Shown one piece after another: positions 5,820-9,950 of a DNA stretch of 9,950 nt. The position numbers were made by a program, and so were the translations under genes. The DNA is from an uncultured Holophagales bacterium. GTDB taxonomy: Bacteria; Acidobacteriota; Thermoanaerobaculia; UBA5066. Location of the stretch: NCBI GenBank assembly GCA_937864895.1, contig CALMDF010000317.1, positions 1 through 9,950 of the forward strand. The letters run 5' to 3'. The notes beneath the pieces were generated by a model. It was not told where the DNA came from. It searched no databases and saw only the letters and a program-made list of their open reading frames with translations. Position 1 is the stretch's first letter, and every line of letters starts with the position of its first letter.

Positions 5820-7190
5820 ATGCCCATTGCCAGGACCGTCGGCGCCGTCACCGCCGCAGTACTCCTCGTCCTCGCCCTCGGCTACTTCTTTCGTCAGCAG
5901 GACCGGGAGCAGGTCGTCGCCCCGCCCGCGCCTCCCGCGCCCGCCGCGCCCGGGTCCGCTCCCTCGACTCCGCCTCCGGCGGCAGGGGAGGTCCATCCCG
6001 GCTTCCTCTTCGGCCGCGTCACGACTCTCGGCGGCGCCAGGTACGAGGGGCGGCTCCGCTGGGGGGGCGGCCAGGAGGCGTTCTGGGGCGACTACTTCAA
6101 CGGCCGCAAGGACGCGAACCCCTGGGTCGCCCACGTGCCGCCGGAGCGGATGCCCAGGGAGCGCCGCGGGTTCTCGGTCTTCGGGATCGAGTTCGGCGGC
6201 CGGAAGAACGAGGCCGCCTTCGTCCGGCTCTTCATGGTGCGCTTCGGCGACATCTCCCGCATCGAGGCGCGCGGCGGAGACGTGCGGGTGACGCTGAAGA
6301 GCGGAGCGGTCTTCGACCTCGACCGCCTCGAGGCGAGCGACTTCGACGACGGGGTGCGCGTGTGGGACACCCGGCGGGGCGTCGTGGACCTCGACTCTTC
6401 GAGGATCCGCGCCATCGAGCTCCTCCCCGCCGGTCCGTCGAGCGCCGTTCCTTCCCGGCTGCACGGGACGGTGCGGACGCGGCACGGGGAATTCACCGGT
6501 TTCGTCCAGTGGGACCGGGAGGAGTGCGTCGGCACCGACGAGCTGAACGGCCGTTCCGACACGGGCGAGGAGAGGCTCCGCTTCGACACGATCCGCTCCA
6601 TCGCGCGCCGCTCGTCCGACGGCTCCCTCGTGACGCTCCTCGACGGCCGCGAGGTCGCGCTGTCCGGCTCGAGCGAGGCCGGCGACGGCAACCGCGGCAC
6701 CTACGTCGACGACCCGCGCTACGGCCGGGTGCTGGTCTCCTGGGACGCCTTCGAGCGCGTCGACTTCAGCCCCGGCGGCAGCGGCCCCGGCTACGGCGAC
6801 TTCCCGCCAGGGGGCCCGCTCGCGGGCAGCGTCACAACCCGCGACGGCCGCCGCCTCGCCGGGCGGCTCGTCTACGACCTCGACGAGAGCGAGATCACCG
6901 AGACGCTCGACGCGCCGTCGAAGGGCGTCGACTACACCATTCCCTTCGGCCTGGTCGCCTCGATCGTCCCCGCGGGCGGCGAGGAGGGCGGCGGTCCCCG
7001 CGCCCGGGTGACCCTCCACGGATGCGAGGGGCTGAAGCTCGAGCGCAAGGACGACCTCGGCGAGAGGAACGCCGGGATGCTCGTCTTCGTCGAAGGCCAG
7101 GAGCGCCCGGAATTCGTGCCCTGGGCCGACGTCGAGCGGGTCGAACTCGAGCGGCCGCAGGCGTTCTACCCGCCGCTCGCAGGGCCATAG
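5820..7190 (+). CDS. Membrane-anchored protein with three diverged beta-rich repeats
   Basis: A 456-residue protein I cannot assign to a named family. The ATG at 5820 is chosen because an N-terminal membrane anchor follows at once (hydrophobic residues 7-24), although the ribosome binding site is weak. Next comes a Pro/Ala linker (about 34-56), then three related units at about 63-203, 214-317 and 335-445. Each opens with G-x-V-x-T-x-x-G-x-x-x-x-G-x (GRVTTLGGARYEGRL, GTVRTRHGEFTGFV, GSVTTRDGRRLAGRL). Each then has a hydrophobic F-x-x-I/V-x-S/R-I strand, a V-T-L-x-x-G strand and a closing strand with an acidic or basic residue before Val/Ile-Glu/Asp. The pattern suggests small all-beta barrels exposed in the periplasm after a single N-terminal anchor. 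It follows the DUF2911 and DUF6624 genes on the same strand and may belong to their operon. Its stop is 3 bp from the end of dinB on the opposite strand. Confidence 0.8.
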   Translation: MPIARTVGAVTAAVLLVLALGYFFRQQDREQVVAPPAPPAPAAPGSAPSTPPPAAGEVHPGFLFGRVTTLGGARYEGRLRWGGGQEAFWGDYFNGRKDANPWVAHVPPERMPRERRGFSVFGIEFGGRKNEAAFVRLFMVRFGDISRIEARGGDVRVTLKSGAVFDLDRLEASDFDDGVRVWDTRRGVVDLDSSRIRAIELLPAGPSSAVPSRLHGTVRTRHGEFTGFVQWDREECVGTDELNGRSDTGEERLRFDTIRSIARRSSDGSLVTLLDGREVALSGSSEAGDGNRGTYVDDPRYGRVLVSWDAFERVDFSPGGSGPGYGDFPPGGPLAGSVTTRDGRRLAGRLVYDLDESEITETLDAPSKGVDYTIPFGLVASIVPAGGEEGGGPRARVTLHGCEGLKLERKDDLGERNAGMLVFVEGQERPEFVPWADVERVELERPQAFYPPLAGP

Positions 7191-7193
7191 CGG

Positions 7194-8444
7194 TCAGTCG
7201 ACGCTCGGGAGGCTCGACGCCTCCGCGGGCGTGTCCTCCTCGCTCGTGTCGGCGTCCTCGCCCGGCGGGGGGAGGAGGCGCGCCCTCGCGAGGGCGGACT
7301 TGCCGAACTTCTCCCGGATCCCGTCGGCGGCCCGCGCGAGGTTCTTGAGCTTCTCCTGGCGCTCGTCGCTGAAGAGGGCCGCCTGGCCCGCGCCGGCGGG
7401 CTCGAGGCCGCTCACGCCGACGCCGAGGAGCCGGACGCCGCGCCCCTTGAGGAAGACCCGATCGCGGAAGAGATCGCGGGCCGCCGCGAGGACGACCTCG
7501 GCGAGGTCGGTCGGCTCGGGGAGGGTCGTCGAGCGGGTGACGGTCTCGAAGTCGCCGGTGCGGACCTTGAGGTGGACGGTGCGGGCGACGAGTCCCTGGT
7601 GGCGCAGCTCGCGGGCGACGCCGTCCGCCCGCGCGAGAAGGGCCTTGTCGATGTCGGCCGGACTCGTGAGGTCCTCGCCCCAGGTCCGCTCCTCGGAGAT
7701 GGACTTCGCCTCGCGTCCCGACTGGACCGCGCGGTCGTCCTGCCCGTGGGCCAGGGCGAGGAGGTGCTCCGCGCTCGACTCCCCGAGGAGCCTCGCGAGG
7801 CGCCCCGCGGGCGCGTGAACGAGGTCCGCGATCGTCGCCAGGCCCTGCTCGCGGAGGCGCTCTGCCGTCTTCGGGCCCACGCCCCAGAGGCGCTCGACGG
7901 GGAGCGGCCAGAGGCGGGAGGAGACCTCCTCGACAGGGAAGACGACGAGCCCGTCGGGTTTCTCCAGATCGGACGCCAGCTTCGCCAGGAACTTGTTTGG
8001 CGCCACGCCCGCCGAGCCGGTCAGCCGCTCGCGTTCCCGGATCTCCCGCTTGATGGCGGCGGCGATCCGGCGGCCGTCCGCGAGGTCGCGGGCGATGCCG
8101 GTCAGGTCGAGGAACGCCTCGTCGATGGAGAGCGGCTCGACGAGAGGGGAGAACCGGTCGAGGATCTCCCGGATCCGGTGCGACACCTCGACGTAGAGGG
8201 CCATCCGGCCGGGAAGCCAGACGGCGCCCGGGCAGAGCTGCTCGGCGACGACCGAGGGCATCGCGGAGTGAACACCGAAGCGCCGCGCCTCGTACGAGCA
8301 GGTGGAGACGACGCCGCGCCGGCCCCGGTGCCCGATGACGAGGGGGCGCCCGGCGAGCGACGGGTCCTCGCGGACCTCGACGGCCGCGTAGAAGGCGTCC
8401 ATGTCGAGGTGGACGACGACGCGGGGCGACGGCGGACGGGGCAC
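7194..8444 (-). CDS. dinB: DNA polymerase IV, Y-family translesion polymerase
   Basis: A 416-residue error-prone polymerase that copies past DNA damage. The GTG start at 8444 is the first possible start, since an in-frame TAG lies two codons upstream; no clear Shine-Dalgarno precedes it. Catalytic acids are Asp14 in HLDMDAFYAAVE, and Asp108-Glu109 in PLSIDEAFLDLTG. Tyr19 sits at the steric-gate position (Phe13 in E. coli DinB, Tyr12 in Dpo4). GVAPNKFLAKLASDLEKPDG (147-166) and the helix-hairpin-helix WGVGPKTAERL (187-197) complete the palm and thumb, and the little-finger domain follows. QAALF (354-358) is a canonical beta-clamp binding motif. About 58 residues continue past it, ending in an acidic, Pro/Ser-rich tail that is probably disordered. 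All key residues are intact. Many dinB genes are in the LexA regulon, but I found no recognisable LexA box upstream. Confidence 0.96.
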   Translation of the reverse strand: MPRPPSPRVVVHLDMDAFYAAVEVREDPSLAGRPLVIGHRGRRGVVSTCSYEARRFGVHSAMPSVVAEQLCPGAVWLPGRMALYVEVSHRIREILDRFSPLVEPLSIDEAFLDLTGIARDLADGRRIAAAIKREIRERERLTGSAGVAPNKFLAKLASDLEKPDGLVVFPVEEVSSRLWPLPVERLWGVGPKTAERLREQGLATIADLVHAPAGRLARLLGESSAEHLLALAHGQDDRAVQSGREAKSISEERTWGEDLTSPADIDKALLARADGVARELRHQGLVARTVHLKVRTGDFETVTRSTTLPEPTDLAEVVLAAARDLFRDRVFLKGRGVRLLGVGVSGLEPAGAGQAALFSDERQEKLKNLARAADGIREKFGKSALARARLLPPPGEDADTSEEDTPAEASSLPSVD

Positions 8445-8451
8445 GGGAGAA

Positions 8452-8464
8452 GGCTACCGTAGCC
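8452..8464 (-). promoter_or_regulatory. Short perfect inverted repeat upstream of dinB
   Basis: GGCTAC-C-GTAGCC is a perfect 6-bp inverted repeat around one central base, 8 bp upstream of the dinB start. The symmetry suits an operator for a dimeric repressor, for instance one controlling the damage response, but it matches no LexA box I know. It includes the in-frame TAG preceding the start. Confidence 0.3.
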
Positions 8465-8733
8465 GCCGTCCCGGGTGCGGGGGCAGGGGAGGTCCCCCGT
8501 CGTCTCCAGCCTCGGGAAGGCTCCGGCGAAGGTCACAGGGCGCCTCGTTCGACGACGTCCCGTACACGTGCGACGTGACGTTCAGCGCCACGTCGCGCCG
8601 AGGGCGAAGAAATCGGGAGCCCCTTCCGTCGCGGACCCGGAGACCGATGGCGGCCCGTCTCAACCACTTCCATCGCGAGGAGCTCTGGCGCGTCCTCTTC
8701 CCGAGGCCCGGCGGCTTCCCGACGGCCTGAGGC
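8465..8733. other. Intergenic region between dinB and the kinase gene
   Basis: The gap between the divergent dinB and kinase genes is about 309 bp and should hold both promoters. A GC-rich arm pair (CGGGGG about 8478-8483 with CCCCCG about 8494-8499) and several ACGT-containing words at 8555-8605 are visible. A 27-codon open frame (ATG 8647, stop 8728-8730) with GGAG a few bases upstream exists, but its peptide resembles nothing I recognise. No RNA gene or longer coding sequence is supported. Confidence 0.3.
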
Positions 8734-8739
8734 TAGAAT
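8734..8739 (+). promoter_or_regulatory. -10 element TAGAAT of the kinase gene
   Basis: TAGAAT at 8734-8739 matches the bacterial -10 consensus at four of six positions, and at the key first, second and last ones. It stands out in GC-rich surroundings. Transcription would begin near 8746, only about eight bases before the ATG, giving an almost leaderless mRNA. No good -35 hexamer lies 16-18 bases upstream. Confidence 0.45.
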
Positions 8740-8753
8740 CCCGCCCCGACCAC

Positions 8754-9950
8754 ATGACAGTGACTCCCGGTACCCGGCTCGGCCCGTACGAGATCCTCTC
8801 CCTGCTCGGCGCCGGCGGGATGGGAGAGGTCTACAAGGCGCGCGACACCCGGCTCGAGCGGGAGGTGGCCGTCAAGGTCCTGCTTCCCGGCGAGACCACC
8901 TCCGAGGAGATGCGGCAGCGCTTCGAGCGCGAGGCGAAGGCGATCTCGCAGCTCTCCCACCCCCACATCTGCGCCCTGTACGACGTCGGGTCCCACGAGG
9001 GGACGGACTACCTCGTGATGGAGTACCTCGAAGGGGAGACCCTCGCGAGCCGCCTCGCGAAGGGGCCGCTCCCTCTCGAGCGGGTGCTCCGGATCGGGAT
9101 CGAGATCGCCGAGGCCCTCGACCGCGCGCACCGGCAGGGAATCGTCCACCGCGACCTGAAGCCCGGAAACGTCATGCTCACGAAGGGCGGCGTGAAGCTG
9201 CTCGATTTCGGCCTCGCGAGAACTCTGGCCCCGCAGGGCGGACCGTCGGGCCTCACGTCGCTCCCGACGATGGCGCAGCCGAAGCAGCTGACGCAGAAGG
9301 GGACGATCCTCGGCACGTTCCAGTACATGTCCCCCGAGCAGCTCGAGGGGGGCGAGGCCGACGCGCGAAGCGACATCTTCGCGTTCGGCGCCGTCCTCTA
9401 CGAGATGGCGACGGGAAGGAAGGCCTTCGAGGGAAAGAGCCAGGCGAGCGTCATCGGGTCGATCCTGAAGGACGAGCCGCCGGCGGCCTCTTCGCCCGCG
9501 CCCATGACGCCACCGGCCCGCGACCGGGTCCTCGGGACGTGCCTCGCGAAGGACCCGGAGGACCGGATCCAGACGGCGCACGACGTGATGCTCCAGCTCC
9601 AGTGGATCGCCGAGGGGGGCTCGCAGGCGGGCGTGCCGGCGCCGGTCGTCGCCCGGCGAAGGAGCCGCGAGCGCGTCGCCTGGGCGGTGGCCGCCGCCGC
9701 CCTCGTCGCGGCCGCGGCGCTCGGCGCGGTCCTTCTCCTCGCGCCGAGGAGGCCGGAGATGGTCTTCCGGTCGGCGCTGCCGCCTCCGGAGGGAACGAGC
9801 TTCTGGCTCGAGTCGAACACTCCGGGCCCGGCCGTCGTCTCCCCGGACGGGAGGATGGTCGCGTTCACCGCCGCCGACGGCAGCGGGAAGTTCCAGCTCT
9901 ACGTCCGCTCTCTCGACGCGACCGAGGCCCGGTCTCTCTCCGGCACGGAC
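8754..9950 (+). CDS. Membrane-anchored Ser/Thr protein kinase with TolB/WD40-like sensor domain, 3' end outside window
   Basis: A Hanks-type kinase that phosphorylates proteins on Ser/Thr in the cytoplasm. The frame runs from ATG 8754 to the window end without a stop (399 codons seen). The kinase domain spans residues about 12-275: glycine loop [11 protein letters not shown] (19-29), catalytic Lys41 in VAVKV, helix-C Glu60 in [14 protein letters not shown] (132-139) with Asp134, DFGLA (151-155), activation segment with [10 protein letters not shown] (187-196), and [13 protein letters not shown] (206-218). All catalytic residues are present, and the HRD Arg marks it as an RD kinase. A transmembrane helix lies at about 309-330, and the exported part begins a beta-propeller of PD40/TolB type ([21 protein letters not shown]). 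This architecture is abundant in Acidobacteriota. A full protein would be about 800-900 residues. There is no Shine-Dalgarno before the ATG. Confidence 0.95.
   Translation, partial: MTVTPGTRLGPYEILSLLGAGGMGEVYKARDTRLEREVAVKVLLPGETTSEEMRQRFEREAKAISQLSHPHICALYDVGSHEGTDYLVMEYLEGETLASRLAKGPLPLERVLRIGIEIAEALDRAHRQGIVHRDLKPGNVMLTKGGVKLLDFGLARTLAPQGGPSGLTSLPTMAQPKQLTQKGTILGTFQYMSPEQLEGGEADARSDIFAFGAVLYEMATGRKAFEGKSQASVIGSILKDEPPAASSPAPMTPPARDRVLGTCLAKDPEDRIQTAHDVMLQLQWIAEGGSQAGVPAPVVARRRSRERVAWAVAAAALVAAAALGAVLLLAPRRPEMVFRSALPPPEGTSFWLESNTPGPAVVSPDGRMVAFTAADGSGKFQLYVRSLDATEARSLSGTD

Noticed and set aside
5661..7019. 452-codon minus-strand open frame opposite the triple-repeat protein
   Set aside because: The translation is Ala/Val/Arg/Gly-rich with no start context. 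The plus-strand frame has an anchor, a linker and internal repeats that a shadow would not have.
8647..8730. 27-codon open frame before the kinase, possible leader peptide
   Set aside because: A GGAG precedes it, but the peptide has no regulatory codon run or known similarity. The kinase -10 box lies after its stop, so it would not be on the kinase transcript.
8445..8733. LexA/SOS box near dinB
   Set aside because: I looked for CGAAC-N4-GTTCG, CTG-N10-CAG and GTTC-N7-GAAC patterns and found no acceptable match. Only the GGCTAC-C-GTAGCC palindrome is symmetrical.
1..9950. tRNA, rRNA, CRISPR array, insertion sequence or phage attachment site
   Set aside because: I saw no cloverleaf, no regularly spaced repeats, no transposase motif and no terminal repeats on either strand.

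Overview
The window reads as a chromosomal segment of a high-GC bacterium (roughly 70% G+C by eye). Codon third positions are strongly G/C. Several predicted exported proteins of poorly known families sit next to a eukaryote-like Ser/Thr kinase that carries a transmembrane segment and the start of a TolB/WD40-like repeat domain. That kinase architecture, with DUF2911-TPR proteins, is typical of Acidobacteriota (Thermoanaerobaculia/Vicinamibacteria-like lineages). This assignment is an inference from gene content, because no rRNA or other marker is present.

Layout: (1) 2-634, plus strand: the 3' part of a phospholipase D-like gene resembling drmC of the DISARM anti-phage system; the rest of that locus would lie upstream, outside the window. 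(2) 769-2211, plus: an exported sulfatase of the arylsulfatase B-like type with the formylglycine motif intact. (3) 2324-2761, plus: a small DUF1801 (YdhG/frataxin-like fold) protein. (4) 2772-3617, minus: an HD-domain metal-dependent phosphohydrolase, tail to tail with the DUF1801 gene. (5) 3799-7190, plus: a run of three exported or membrane-anchored proteins, namely DUF2911 plus TPR, a DUF6624 protein, and a membrane-anchored protein made of three diverged copies of a beta-rich repeat. The first two are 9 bp apart and almost certainly cotranscribed; the third follows after a 44-bp gap that holds a strong hairpin. (6) 7194-8444, minus: DNA polymerase IV (dinB), tail to tail with the repeat protein. 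(7) 8754-9950, plus: a Ser/Thr protein kinase that runs off the right edge with no stop codon in the window.

The best leads for undescribed biology are the three-gene exported-protein cluster at 3799-7190, whose third member is an unrecognised triple-repeat protein, and its 5' leader at 3731-3792. In that leader a 17-bp interrupted stem and a small hairpin overlapping the Shine-Dalgarno sequence compete for the same six bases. The DISARM-like gene fragment at the left edge deserves extension upstream. I see no rRNA, tRNA, CRISPR array, insertion sequence or attachment site.
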